Shown here: positions 43,306-56,305 of the stretch, in pieces
Position numbering within the stretch: position 1 is the first letter of the stretch
How the letters are laid out: each line of letters begins with the position of its first letter
Origin: Henckelia pumila
Lineage: Eukaryota; Streptophyta; Magnoliopsida; Lamiales; Gesneriaceae
DNA length: 64,000 bases
Assembly: GCF_033568475.1 (NCBI RefSeq)
Contig: NW_027331833.1
Span: forward strand, 868,001 to 932,000
Direction: 5' to 3'
Made by a program: the position numbers and the translations under genes
Notes under the pieces: model-generated
The model's database searches: none
What the model was told of the DNA's origin: nothing
The model's input: only the letters and a program-made list of their open reading frames with translations

Positions 43306-46300
43306 ATGGCTGGTCAAGATGATGAAAGTCATGGGAGCATCGGTGGTCGATGGGGGGGGGATGATGAGGTCAGAGAACCACAGTGGAGACACCATCGCCC
43401 CAAGGATGATAGAGAGAGATTTGATTTGCGCAGATTCGTGCAGATGGCTCCAAAACCATTGGAGGGAGGCGAGAATCCGAATGTGGCAGAGAACTGGTTG
43501 GAAGAAATGGAAACTTGCTTTGAGGTGTATCGTTGCACTGATGAGCAGAAAATGTAGGATGTGAAATTACTTCTTCATGGGAATGCTCGTAAATGGTGGA
43601 AGTCTACTTTCGCACCGATCATAACAGCACGAGGCCTAGTTACTTCGGCAGAATTTTGTACAGCATTTCAAGAGTTTTAATTTTCTGCCGCTCTATGCCA
43701 GGCGAACACGAATGAGCTGATGAATCTGAAACAAGGTAGCATGACTATGGGTGGGCAAGGGTCGGGTACCCGACTAGTCGGGTAGTGTTTTACACTACCC
43801 GAAAACAAACCGACAACCTAGTCGGGTACCCGATTAAGTCGGGTTCGGGTCGGGTAGGTTTCAGGTTTCTTATTTTTTAAAAAATAAATTAAAAAATGGA
43901 AAAAACACTACAAATTAATATTTACATGAAGCACCAAGAAAGTATTTCAAAATCTAGGATTGAACAATTCACCAGCTTGATGTTATGAATGTGATGGAAA
44001 TTTATTTTCATGGCAAAGACACCAAACTAATGGGCTACTGGGCTTATTTATCCAATTCCAAAGTCCAAACCAAATAAATAATAGCCCATTTAATTTTTTT
44101 TAAAAAATATATTAATAAATAATAATATTAGTCTGGTACCCGATCGGGTATTTCAGGTAGCATTAGACTACCCGAACCCGAACCGACTAAATATTAATCG
44201 GGTTCAGTTACCACCAAAACCCGATTAAACACCCAAACTACCCGATTTTTTTACCCGATCGGGTTCGGGTCGGGTCAAAACCCAAACTACCCGAACCGAT
44301 TTCCCACCCATAAGCATGACTATTGACGAGTATCCATTAAAGTTCTTTAAACTTTTGTATTACTGTCGGTATGTTGCCAGCAGCTCGGAGGCCAAGTACG
44401 ATATGTTTTTGCAGGGTCTCAATCCGGAGATCTACTCGCTAGTGTCTATCAACGACGATCCGACGTCGTATGAAGTGTTGGTGAACCGTTGCCGCCAAGC
44501 GGAGAATACTCTCAAAAGGAACCGAAACTTTTCCTCCTCTTCTTTCCGACAAGGAAATTCCTTGGGACCGAGGGCTCAGTCTTTTAAGAAGCAGTGAGTG
44601 TCTTCTTCTTCCTCTGGTTCCGGTTAGAGTGGTTTTTATCACTTTGGGAAGAAGGGTCAGGGACAGTGTGTGCTTCTTGTGGAGGTCGTCACCCAAAAGA
44701 GAAGTGTCGCAAGTCAGGAGATTGTTTTCGATGTGGCGAAATTGGCCACATGAAGAGGGACTACCCACAGGCTACCGGAGGATCAGCGTCTGGATCTGGT
44801 TCTCATCCTTCCGTTCCACAAAGGTCGCAGGGACAGTATATTGGGAGCACCAACCAGAGACCGCGTGTACCCGAACAGGTGTTTGCGCTGAGTCAGGATC
44901 AGATTCAGCAGGAGATGAGGACGTTATAGCAGGTAAATTTCTTTTATGCAGCATTCCTGCATTTGTTCTCATCGATATAAGTGCATCACATTCTTTCATT
45001 TCAACAAGATTCGTCAAGCGCTATAGGTTGCCATACATGCCTTTAGACGTAGTGTTATCTGTGTCTACTCCGACTGGTCATTCGGCTTTGGCCAAGCATT
45101 TAGTCATAGGATGTACATTAGAGTTTGAGGGCTCTGAGTTGTTAGCAAACCTTATGGTTCTAGCGATGGAGGATTTTGACTTCATTTTGGGTATTGATAT
45201 CTTGACCTATTATAGAGCTACGCTGGATTTTTATCAGAAGATTTTTCAGTTTCGTCTGGTTGAGGGCAATAGCTGGTTTTTCTATGGTGAAGGAGAGCGA
45301 ACCCTTATGCCTCTGGTTTCATCTTTGAGGACCACTCAGGCTTTAGAGGCGGGTGGGAAAGTCTACCTTATCCATGTGATTGATACATCCGTAGGTAGAC
45401 GGCCAATAGAGAAGTTACTCATAGTTTGTGAGTATCCCGATGTCTTTCCAGACGATATTCCAGGATTTCCTCCTATCCAAGAGGTCGAGTTCGGGATTGA
45501 ACTTGTATCAGGGACGGCACCGATTTCTCGAGCGCCTTATCGTCTAGCTCTAGCAGAAATGAGATAGTTGCAATAGAAGTTGCAAGACTTGTTGGATAAG
45601 GGATATATCCGACTGAGCGTTTCAACTTGGGGAGTGCCAATTCTTTTCGTCAAGAAGAAGGAAGGTTCTATGTGTTTCTATATCGACTACAGACAGTTGA
45701 ATCGTGCAACGGTTAAGAAAAAATATCCTTTGCCACGGATTGTTGATTTGTTCGATCAGCTTCAGGGTACCGCTGTGTACTCCAAGATTGACTTGCGGTC
45801 AGGGTATGATCAGTTGAGTGTTCGAGATATGGATATCTCAAAGACAGCATTTCGTACCCGATATGGTCACTATGATTTTTTAATGATGAATTTTGGGTTA
45901 ACGAATGCGCCTGCGGTGTTCATGGATTTGATGAACAGAGTATTCCGCAATTACTTAGAAAAGTTTTTCGTTGTTTTCATTGACGACATTTTGGTATATT
46001 CACGCAGTGTTGATGAACATGCACAACACTTGAGCCTTGTACTGCAGATTCTCCGTGAGAAGCAGTTATATGCCAAGTTTAACAAGTGTGAGTTTTGGAT
46101 CGACCGAGTGATATTTATTGGCCATGTTATCTCTCAAGAAGCAGTGTCAGTCGATCCAAGTAAGACTGAAGCTATTTTGAATAGGTCGCGTCCAACTACA
46201 ACTTTAGAGATTCGCAGCTTTCTGGGATTGGAAGGATATTATCGGTGATTTATCGAGAACTTTTTGTGAATTGCTAGACCATCGACATAGCTGACAAGGA

Positions 46301-48285
46301 AGGATGTTCCTTTTTTCTGGTCAAGTGAGTGCGAGCAGAACTTCGACGAGTTAAAAGGCCGACTGACTACTGCACCTGTTCTTGAATTGCCATCAGGACC
46401 CGGGGGCTATATGGTATACACCGATGCATCTCTTCAATGGTTAGGTTGTGTGTTGACACAAAATGGGCATGTGATTGAATTCTGGACAATTGAAGACCCA
46501 CGAAGGAAAATATCCAGTGCACGATTTAGAGCTTGCAGCAATCGTGTTTGCACTGAAGATTTGACGTCATTACTTGTATGGCAAGAGGTTCGAGATTTTT
46601 TCGGACCACAAGAGTTTGAAATACATGTTCACTCAGGCGGAGCTGAACATGAGACAACGTCGATGGTTAGATCTTCTCAAAGACTACGATTGTGAGATTA
46701 ATCACTATCCCGGTACTTCTAACCCAGTGGCGGACGCACTTAGCCAAAAAGTGAGTATCAGTGCTCTCAATATTAGTCCAAGGGCTAGCACCATTCGAGA
46801 GTGATGTTCTTCAGGGTTTATGTTTCGGCATAAGAAAGGACAACAGAGGATCCGAGTCTTCTCAGTATTAACCGATTCATATTTGTTTTCTCGTATCCAA
46901 GAAGTTCAGTTTTTTGATTCGAAGACGCAGAAATTAGCGAGACTTGATCAGGGAGTCAACACATCTGGTTTTTATTTTCAGACAGATGGATTATTGTGTT
47001 TGTGTGGCAGAGCCGTGGTACCTGGAGACTCAGACCTGCGAGACGAAGTTCTGTCACAGGTTCATCGTAGTAGGTTCATCGTGCACCCAAGCAGTGCCAA
47101 GATGTATAAGGATCTACATACCATGTTCTGGTGGAAAGGTATGAAGCACAGTTTGTATCAGTTTGTATCTCGTTGCCTGGTTTGGCAGCAGGTTAAAACA
47201 GAGCATCGATGACCAGGTGGTTTGATGCATAGTTTTGAGATTCCAAAATATAAGTGGGAACATGTGACGATGGATTTTGTCACCAAATTGCCCATGACGT
47301 CCAGACAGTGTGATGCTATATGGGTTGTGGTGGACAGATTGTCCAAATCTTCTCATTTTATTTAGCACAATCGCGAATTCAGTTTTGATGCCATGGCGAG
47401 ATTGTACATTCAGGAGATTTGAGCATTGTCAGTGATATGGATCCGAGGTTCACCTCACGTTTTTGGGGTAGTTTTCAGCGAATTTTGGGTACTACCTTGA
47501 GTTTCAGCACAACGTATCATCCGGAGACTGATGGTCAGTCCGAGAAGACTATTCGAACATTGGAGGACATGCTGAGGACTTCAGTGATGAACTTTGGATT
47601 ATCCTGGTAGGATCATTTACCGATGATAGAGTTCGCATACAACAATAGCTACAATCGCAGCATTGGCATGACATAGTTTGAAGCTCTTTATGGTCGCCGT
47701 TGTCAAACACCCTTATTCTGGGATGAAGTAGGGGAGAGACAAGTTGAGGGATCGGAACTGATTCAGCAGATTTTGGATAAAGTTGAGTTGATCAAGAAGA
47801 GGATCAAGACTGCACAGGATAGACAGGCCAGTTACGCCAACACCAAGCACAAACCTTTGCATTTTGAGACAGGGGAACATGTCTTCTTGCGAGTTTCACC
47901 TTTTAGGAAGGTGATGAGATTTGGTATCAAGGAGAAGTTAGCACCGAGATTCATTGGTCTGTTCGAGATCTTGGAGAAGGTCGGATATGTAGTCTATTGT
48001 TTGGCGTTACCACCGTATCTATCTGGTATTCATAATGTGTTCCACGTGTCGCTACTTCGTCAGTACGTGGCAAATGAGTCTTACATTCTGCATCATACAG
48101 AAGTTCAGCTGGAGCCTGATTTGTCTTCTGTTGAGAGACCGCTCAGAATCCTTGACATGAAGGACAAAGTGCTTTGGAATAAGCACATCCCTCTGGTCAT
48201 GGTTCAGTGGCAGCGTCGAGGTACCGAGAAAGCTACTTGAGAGCTCAAAAGTCGTATGCGTTCTAAACATCCAGAGTTGTTTTGA
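43306..48285 (+). pseudogene. G1 gag-pol polyprotein, multiply broken
   Basis: ATG at 43306 opens gag, with NVAENWLEEMETCFEVYRCT near 43480. It has an in-frame TAG at 43555 and a TAA at about 43678. The gag frame is split by a MITE and continues at 44313 (MTIDEYPLKFF). The zinc knuckle CFRCGEIGHMKRD near 44720 has its last cysteine changed to tyrosine. The protease triad reads DIS instead of DTG near 44970. RT is at about 45580-46248 with [10 protein letters not shown] and FIDDIL (45977-45994). RNase H is at about 46390-46800 and integrase at about 47000-47760, with stops and frameshifts. The C-terminal chromodomain-like segment follows, with TGA at 48238 where tryptophan is expected, ending at 48285. 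It is inactive. Confidence 0.9.
43746..44312. mobile_element. hAT-type MITE in G1 gag
   Basis: A 567-base element with terminal inverted repeats TATGGGTGGG and CCCACCCATA. The 8-base target duplication AGCATGAC lies at 43738-43745 and 44313-44320. Eight-base duplications and a (T/C)AGGGGTGGGCAA-like start point to the hAT superfamily. Both ends are packed with ACCCGA/TCGGGT words; the middle is AT-rich and non-coding. The gag reading frame resumes exactly after the second duplication copy. Confidence 0.9.
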
Positions 48286-48408
48286 TTGTATTTCATTTCG
48301 CAGTTAAGTTGTAATTGTAACTGCAGTATTGTAATAAGATGTTTTCAGCTTTGTGTTTTGTTATCCTAGTCCTGATTTCGAGGACGAAATCTCTTAATTG
48401 AGGGAGAA

Positions 48409-48741
48409 TGTAATAACCCATCTCCAAATTAAGTAATCAAGAATCTAATTATGTTTAAATGGCTAAAAATTGATTAAGGGATCTTAAAAATGGTCAAAAG
48501 AGTTTTGGGTTTTCGGGTAGTTCGGACGATCCGAACTATGTTCGAACTCTCCGAACCGATCGGAGCCTAGTTCGGAGGCCCCGTGCAGATCGGACGCTCC
48601 AAAAAGGGATCGTACGGTCTGATATATCTGGATAAATGGATATAAATTTTATTGTACATGACCCTAAGATCGAACGATCCAAAGGCTTGGATCGGACGCT
48701 CCGGTCGTATTTCATAAGCAATGACTTTGCAAGCCAGGACA
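48409..48741 (+). repeat. 3' LTR of G1, first segment
   Basis: Starts TGTAATAACCC after the purine-rich TTGAGGGAGAA. It parallels 41836 onward to GGACA (48737-48741), where G2 inserted. The rest continues at 56306. Confidence 0.92.
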
Positions 48742-50735
48742 TGCAATGCCCCGTTTTTATCTTAATTGATGTTATTTGAGATAAACAGTGATTTCAGAAT
48801 TCAAGAGCCGACTTTTTAGAGAACAGGGTCTAATTTGCAATTTTCGGAATTTTCATGGACTGAAATGCAAATATGGGATTTGTTATATTATCTACTTTGA
48901 CTTAGTCTTTTTTAATCATCTCATCTTCTTCTCCAAACCGTGTTCCATCCATTGAAGCGACCGAAAGCTTTCCCCCAAGCTTTGTGATTTCGATTCTAGC
49001 TCAATCCGTCCGTTAGAATTGATTTCTGACTTGATATCTACGATCACAGCGACGAGTGCTCCATTTGGAAGTAAGTTTATCTTAATTTTGAGAAGTTTGA
49101 ATTTATCGATGTTGTCAGAATTTGTTTATATTCGGAGAGGATGATTATGAGTTAGCAGTGATCGTATATCTAAGAAGGTTCGGAGATCTAACGACGATCG
49201 GAATTGTTATGATTTTTCTTGTCATTTTCGAAAATCTTGATTTTGAGATGTGTTGATATTGTGTTGGGTTTGATGTTTGAGGATTGGAATGAGTTTGTTG
49301 AGTTGTTGTTTTGCTGTCTGCATTTTCGGTTTGGTCAGTTTACAGCCGTTATGCCGTCAGTTTGAGTTTTGGATATCGTTTCGATGTTTTGAGTTATACC
49401 GAGCTTAGTATGAGTTTTGATATCGATTTTGATCGCTATGACTTCTTCTGATAGATTGATTTGAAGTCTTTGGAGTTGCGAGCCTTGCAGCTTGGATCAG
49501 TTTGGAAGAGTTGAGCCGGTATAGTATCGATATTCTTCTTTATCGATTGATTTAACTTGACTTGGATATTGATCGAAGAATTGTTGTTTTCAGATTGAAG
49601 TTTTGGAACATCAAAGAAGAGGTATAAGATGACTTTGGAATGGAATAGGACGATTAACTCGAATCCGGATTGATTCGAGTGTCCTAGAAGAAATCACATA
49701 CTGCATGTTTTGACTGCTTATTTGATTATATGATTGAATTTATAGTGAGTGCATGAGATTACATATGCATTCATATTGAGCCTTGATTTATTCAATTTGA
49801 ATTAGACGATCTAGGGATTGTGGTTGAGTGGCTTGGTAGGCGATTTACTACCTTGTCGAGTAGCTCACTGTAATGCCCTGGAGTCTAGAGGATTAAAACA
49901 TGCCACGTCCATCTCGAGAGGGGAGTCGGTGTGATCGTTGGATGTTTTAACCTCGGGATCCCAAACCAAAGAAAGAAGGAAAGGAAGAAAGAAAGAATAG
50001 AAGAATTGCATTCGATTATCTGAGTCTGATAATCCCAAAGTTTTAAAGACATGCATATCATTTTAATTCAGTTCTTGATTGGATTAATTGATTATTTGAA
50101 GAATGAGTTCATATTATGATTTGATATGTTTACTTGATAGCATGTTATTCTCTTTTACTAAGAATTGTATTCTCATCGGATTATCCGACTGTTGCTTTGT
50201 TTTGTATGTGTACTTGACAACAGGTGGGTCAGGAACAAGTTATAAGAGGCATGGTTAGCTTCGAGGGAAAGATGTAGAAGTGAACTCGGTCTAGAAGTCG
50301 ATTCCAGCATGTCAATCTAGTTTATGTTAGAACATGTTTAGTTATCGAACTTCATCGTTATATTGTTGTTGCATGTTCTCGACTTTGGTTTGGTTGTTGA
50401 ACTCCAGAACTCCTGCTTTAAATGGAGGAATCAAGTTTGTAACGCATGTTTATGTTTCGGAGTATTGTATGGCTTGATGTTCTTGTTTTTAGTGATTCTA
50501 GCACCGGAGCAGCCAGGGAGGCGCACCCGCGCGCCTGCGCCCCTTTTCGGGCAGGGCCTTATGCGCGCCCGCGCCTCGAAAGGGCGCGGTCGTGCATGAG
50601 CCAGGGCGCCGTGCGCGCCCGCGCCTGATGAGGCACGGCCGCGCGGGCCCTTTTATAAAAAAAAATTTGTTGGCTTTTAATGCTTGATTATTTTTAATTA
50701 CTCCTTTAATTGATGTTTAGAACCGAGGTCTCACA
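48742..50735 (+). repeat. 5' LTR of gypsy element G2
   Basis: 1994 bases from TGCAATGCCCC to GGTCTCACA. A very GC-rich block lies at about 50515-50650. TTTTATAAAA follows at about 50650 and may be the promoter TATA box. The 3' half matches the truncated 3' LTR closely. Confidence 0.9.
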
Positions 50736-50740
50736 TTAAG

Positions 50741-50751
50741 TGGTATCAGAG
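50741..50751 (+). other. primer binding site of gypsy element G2
   Basis: TGGTATCAGAG, complementary to initiator methionine tRNA, five bases after the 5' LTR. Confidence 0.9.
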
Positions 50752-51062
50752 AGATAAGTTCCTGGAATTTGTTCTAGAAGTGAGCGGGATAGATCAAGTC
50801 CGCTTGACCCTAATTCCTCGCATGTGATTGATTAATTCTATGATTACAGAATATGCGAGCATGCTTTATTGATTGAAAATTTGTTTGAATTTCGTGACTT
50901 GATGATTCAAATTAATAAAGCATGACTTGATTGAAATATGAACTGTATTCATGCATTGATCTGAGTTCCATCTATCGAATTGGGAAGATGATCAGAGGTT
51001 CGTGACACTGAAATAGGGAGATGTGTATTGAATTATCCGTGTTCTAACCCCTGTCAATTAAG

Positions 51063-54000
51063 ATGGGTACTCGAAGAAGGCTAGACATGAATACTCCATC
51101 GATTATTCCTATGACAAAAACTCCTCTTGTTATGACTCCTCCGATGGTACAGATGGATGACACGATCACGCCTATGGAAGCCTTACTGAAGAGGTTCCAA
51201 TCTTTTAGGCCGCCTATTTGAATGGGAAGGAAAATCCGGTCGATTGCGAGAGTTGGTTGGAAGATATTGATCAGCTCTTTGAGTCGCTTGACTACTCGGA
51301 TGACCGCAGAACGATACTGGTAATTCATCAACTTCAGGGAGTGGCAAAGAGTTGGTGGATGACTATCAAAATAGCCAAAGAGAATAAAGGTACGGCAATT
51401 ACTTGGGCACTTTTTAGAGCAGAGTTCTATAAGAGATTCTTTCCAGTTTCCTATCAAAAGGATAAAGGTGCCGAGTTTGCAAATTTGAGGCAAGGTAGTA
51501 TGAGTATCGAGGACTATGCTGCGAAGTTTGGCAGTTTATTGAGGTTCGCTCCGCATATTGCCGACAATGAGGAGGCAAAAGCAGACCAGTTCATTAACGG
51601 TTTGCACCCTGACATCTTTATTCTGGTGAATACTGGGAGGCCAGATAACTTTTCTGATGCGATGGATCAGGCAAAGGGAGTAGAAGCGGGACTGATGAGG
51701 AAGAGGGAGAATCAGTACCAGCCTCAACAGCAACAGCAGAGGCAGTATCAGAATCAACCGCCGATGAATGAGGGTAGTAGCAGTGGTGGTAGCAAGAAGA
51801 ACTATTTCCGTCCCAAAGGGAAACAGTTCAAGAAGTCGGGAAGCACTTCTTCGAGCTCGAGTGGCTCGAGACAGTTCAGTTCTGGACAGGGTTCAGGTTC
51901 CTCGGGAGCTTCATGTAATAGGTGTGGAGGACGACACTCCAGTGACCAGTGTAGGGGAATCTTTGGGAACTATTACATCTGCCAGCAGACAGGGCATTAT
52001 GCTAGACTGTGTCCTCAGAGAGGTTCTGACCAATCTCAGAGTGCGAATACCTCTCGACAGTTATCTCAGCCTCAGAGGCAATCGACTGCAGTTCACTCAT
52101 TCCAACCTCAGCAGCAGAACCGTCAGGGAGATAACCAAAGTTCGAACCAACCTTCCGGACCGCAGGCTAGAGTGTTTGCTCTGAATGATGATCAGGCTCA
52201 GGCAGCACCTGATGACGTGATTTCAGGTAACTGTAAGATTTTTGGATATTCTGCATACATTCTAATAGATACCGGTGCATTCACTCGTTTATATCAGAGA
52301 AATTTGTTTTGATGCATGCTTTTTACCTGTTGAGCCTTTACCTTCTTTTGTTTCGATTACTTCACCTTTGGGTGGAGGAATTGTGTCGAAGAATTTGGTT
52401 AGAAACTGTGAGTTGAAGTTTGAAGAAAATTCGATCGAGTTTGACTGTATTGTACTTAGTCTGTCTGATTTTGATTGCATTGTTGGGATAGATGTTTTGA
52501 CTAAGTACAGGGCTACAGTGGACTGTTTTCAGAAAGTAGTTCGGTTCAGACCAGATATGGCAGATGGATGGAGATTCTTTGATAAGGGTTCTCGTTCTAA
52601 GATTTCTTTGATATCTGTCTTATCTATGACTAGATTATTACAGAGAGGAGCCGAAGGATTTCTTGTTTATGCGATCGATATTCTGAAGTCTAGCCCTGAA
52701 CTGAATGATATACCAGTGGTTAGGGAATTCCCTGATGTGTTTGCAGATGAGATTTCGGGATTACCGCCTATTCGTGAGATTGAATTTGGCATCGAACTGA
52801 CGTCAGGTACTCAGCCGATTTCTAAAGCTCCATATAGAATGGCTCCGATCGAATTGAAAGAACTGAAGGAGCAATTGGAAGATTTAATTGCCAAGGGATA
52901 CATTAGACCGAGTGTGTCGCCTTGGGGTGCTCCTGTTCTATTTGTGAGGAAGAAGGATGGCTCTATGAGACTCTGTATTGACTACCGTCAACTGAATCAA
53001 GCGACGGTGAAGAACAGGTATCCTTTACCGCGTATCGATGACCTTTTTGACCAGTTGCAGGGTTCTTGTATCTATTCGAAGATAGATTTGAGGTCTGGGT
53101 ACCATCAACTGAAAGTTCGGGAAGAAGATGTCCCTAAGACTGCGTTTCGAACGAGGTATGGCCACTTTGAATTTTTTGTCATGCCGTTCGGTTTGACCAA
53201 TGCCCCAGCAGTCTTTATGGGATTGATGAACCGAATCTTTCAGCATTTTCTTGATGAGTTTGTGATTATTTTCATTGATGATATCTTAATCTATTCTAAG
53301 AGTCGTGCCGAGCATGCAGAGCATCTGAGAACAGTTTTACTTTGAGGGCAGAACAGTTATTCGCCAAGCTTTCGAAGTGCGAGTTTTGGCTTGACAGATT
53401 TGTCTTTCTGGGGCACATTATTTCAGGAGATGGGATTGCTGTTGATCCCAGCAAGATAGAAGCAGTGATGAACTGGCGCAGACCGACTTCTGTGCCAGAA
53501 ATCCGCAGTTTTATGGGTTTGGCGGGTTACTATCGCAGATTTATTCAGGGTTTCTCTTCTATTGCAAAGCCTATTACCCAGCTAACTCAGAAGAATGCTC
53601 CTTTTCTGTGGACAGATGATTGTGAAGCCAGTTTTGTTGAGTTGAAGAAGATATTAACCTGTGCTCCAATTCTTTCTATTACATCTGGTTCCGGAGGTTT
53701 CACAGTTTATTGCGATGCTTCTCATCTTGGTCTCGGATGTATTCTTATGCAAAGGAAGCACGTGATAGCATATGCGTTGAGACAGTTGAAACCACACGAG
53801 ACTCGTTATCCAGTTCATGATCTTGAACTCGCTGCTATTGTTTTCGCCCTGAAGATCTGGTGTCACTACTTGTACGGTGAGTCTTTTGAGATCTTTTCGG
53901 ATCATAAGAGTCTTAAGTACTTATTTTCACAGTCTGAGTTGAATATGAGGCAGAGGATATGGCTAGATTTATTGAAGGACTTTGACTGCGAGATTAAGTA

Positions 54001-55306
54001 TTACCCGGGGAAGTCGAATGCAGCTGCCGATTCTTTGAGTCGTAAGCTTTGCTCTTTATCTCTTTCGACGATAGGTGTTTCTCGATTGATCGAAGACTGT
54101 TGCACTTCTGGGTTGAAGTTTGAGTCAGATAGAAATCCGATCAGAGTTTGTGCGATTCAGGCCAAGCCAGAGTTGTTTGTGTTGATCAGAGAAGCACAGA
54201 AATCAGATGAGAGTATTCAGAATTCGTTAGAGAAGGTGAGATCTAGACACCAGTCTGAGTTTCAGGTCAGGGATGATGTTTTATTTGTGAATAGCCGTAT
54301 TGTTGTGCCTGAGATTGATGAGTTAAGACAGCGTATTCTGAGAGAGGCGCATTGCAGTCGGTTCAGTATTCATCCAGGAGGCCGAAAGATGTATAACGAC
54401 TTGAAGAGTCAGTTCTGGTGGAAGAAGTTAAAGAAGGATGTGGTGAGGTTTGTATCTCATTGTTTGAACTGTCAGCAGGTTAAATCCGAGAGAAAGAGAT
54501 CAGGTGGGCTTCTGCACAGTCTGTCTATTTCGGAATGGAAGTGAGATCATATTTCGATGGATTTCATCACGAAACTACCCTGATATGTTCGAGGATGCGA
54601 TGCCATTTGGGTAGTGATTGACCGTTTGACGAAGTCTGCTTGTTTCATTCCGTATCGGATGACATACCGACACGATCAGATGACAGAGTTGTATGTTAGA
54701 GAGATTGTCAGATTGCACGGTGTGCCAAGATCGATTGTTTCAGACCGAGATCCTCGGTTTACTTCTCATTTCTGGCATAGTCTACAGGAAGCCCTTGGTA
54801 CTAGATTGCACTTGAGTACAACATATCATCCTCAGACCGACGGTCAATCAGAGCGGACGATTCAGAATCTAGAGGATATGCTGCGAGAAGTGATGCTTGA
54901 CTTTGGCACTACTTGGCAAGATTCATTGCCTCTCGTTGAATTTTCGTACAACAACAGCTTCCAGGCGAGTATAGGAATGGCACCATTCGAAGCGTTGTAC
55001 GAAAAGAAGTGCAGATCTCCTCTGTACTGGGATGAGATGTCTGAGTCCCCAGACTTGGGACCAGATATGATTCGTGATATGGCTGAGAAAGTGAAGATTA
55101 TTCGATTGAGAATGAAGACTGCTCAAGACCGACAAGCGAAGTATGCAAATATCCGATGCAGACCTCTATCTTTTGATCAGGGTGACCGAGTATTCTTGAA
55201 TATTTCTCCGTTTAGAGGTACTGTTAGATTTGGGAAGAGAGGGAAGTTGGCACCGAGATTCATCGGTCCGTATGAGATTTTACAGAAGATAGGGAAGTTG
55301 GCACCA
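51063..55306 (+). pseudogene. G2 gag-pol polyprotein, frameshifted and C-terminally truncated
   Basis: ATG at 51063 opens gag. A frameshift near 51216 ends the first frame at TGA. Gag continues from about 51218 with CESWLEDIDQLFESLDYSDD and a glutamine/serine-rich tail. Two CCHC-like motifs lie near 51917-52008 (CNRCGGRHSSDQC, CQQTGHYARLC). The protease LIDTGA is at about 52262, followed by a frameshift. RT has [18 protein letters not shown] and FIDDIL (about 53270). A stop and frame change near 53345 lead into RNase H ([21 protein letters not shown], about 53700-54040). Integrase has a zinc-binding part to 54544, a stop, then core motifs (IVSDRDPRFTSHFW, STTYHPQTDGQSERT). The frame ends in the LTR junction at about 55306, so the C-terminus is lost. 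Fewer lesions than G1, in line with younger age. Confidence 0.9.
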
Positions 55307-56305
55307 AGTGAGTGCATGAGATTACATATGCATTCATATTGAGCCTTGATTTATTCAATTTGAATTAGACGATCTAGGATTGTGGTTGAGTGGCTTGGTA
55401 GGAGATTTACTACCTTGTCGAGTAGCTCACTGTAATGCCCTAGAGTCTAGAGGATTAAAACATGCCACAACCATCTCGAGAGGGGATTCGGTGTGATCGT
55501 TGGATGTTTTAACCTCGGGATCCCAAACCAAAGAAAGAAGGAAAGAAGGAAAGAAAGAATAGAAGAATTGCATTCGATTATCTGAGTCTGATAATCCCGA
55601 AGTTTTAAAGACATGCATATCATTTTAATTCAGTTCTTGATTGGATTAATTGATTATTTGAAGAATGAGTTCATATTATGATTTGATATGTTTACTTGAT
55701 AGCATGTTAGTCTCTTTTACTGGGAATTGTATTCTTACCGGATTATCCGGCTGTTGCTTTGTTTTGTATGTGTACTTGGCAACAGGTGGGTCAGGAACAA
55801 GTCAAAAGAGGTATGGTTAGCTTCGTGGGAAAGATGTAGAAGTGAGACTTGGTCTAGAATTCGATTCCAGCATGTCAATCTAGTTTATGTTAGAACATGT
55901 TTAGTTATCGAACTTCATCGTTATATTGTTGTTGCATGTTCTCGACTTTGATTTTGTTGTTGAACTCCAGAACTCCTGTTTTAAATGGAGGAATCAAGTT
56001 TGTAACGCATGTTTATGTTTCGGAGTATTGTATGGCTTGATGTTCTTGTTTTTGGTGATTCTAGCACCGGAGCAGCTAGGGACGCATGCCCGCGCATCCT
56101 AGCGCGCGCCCGCGCACCTGCGCCCCTTTTCGGGCAGGGCGTCATGCGCGGCCGCGCCTCGAAAGGGCGCGGCCGCGCATGAGCCAAGGCACCGTGCGCA
56201 GGCGCGGCCGCGCGGGCCCTTTTATAAAAAAAAAATGTTTTGGCTTTTAATGCTTGCTTATTTTTAATTACTCCTTTAATTGATGTTTAGAATCGAGGTC
56301 TTACA
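55307..56305 (+). repeat. 3' LTR of gypsy element G2, 5'-truncated
   Basis: Matches 49744-50735 from AGTGAGTGCATGAG to the end, including the GC-rich block (about 56080-56220). The first ~1000 bases, the purine tract and the end of integrase are missing. The junction repeats a 14-base word seen 60 bases earlier. Confidence 0.92.

Larger units (their letters stand above)
48742..56305 (+). mobile_element. Ty3/gypsy LTR retrotransposon G2, nested in G1
   Basis: Begins TGCAATGCCCC and ends GGTCTTACA, with the target duplication GGACA (48737-48741 and 56306-56310). The 5' LTR is 48742-50735; the 3' LTR (55307-56305) lacks its first ~1000 bases. The primer binding site is at 50741-50751. The domain order in gag-pol (RT before integrase) is Ty3/gypsy. 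A deletion joins the integrase C-terminus directly to the middle of the 3' LTR, so the purine tract is gone. Because it interrupts the G1 3' LTR, it is younger than G1. Confidence 0.93.

Noticed and set aside
49865-50056. Minus-strand frame nearly identical to one at 55427-55618
   Set aside because: Both are in the G2 LTRs, so similarity reflects LTR duplication, not a conserved gene.
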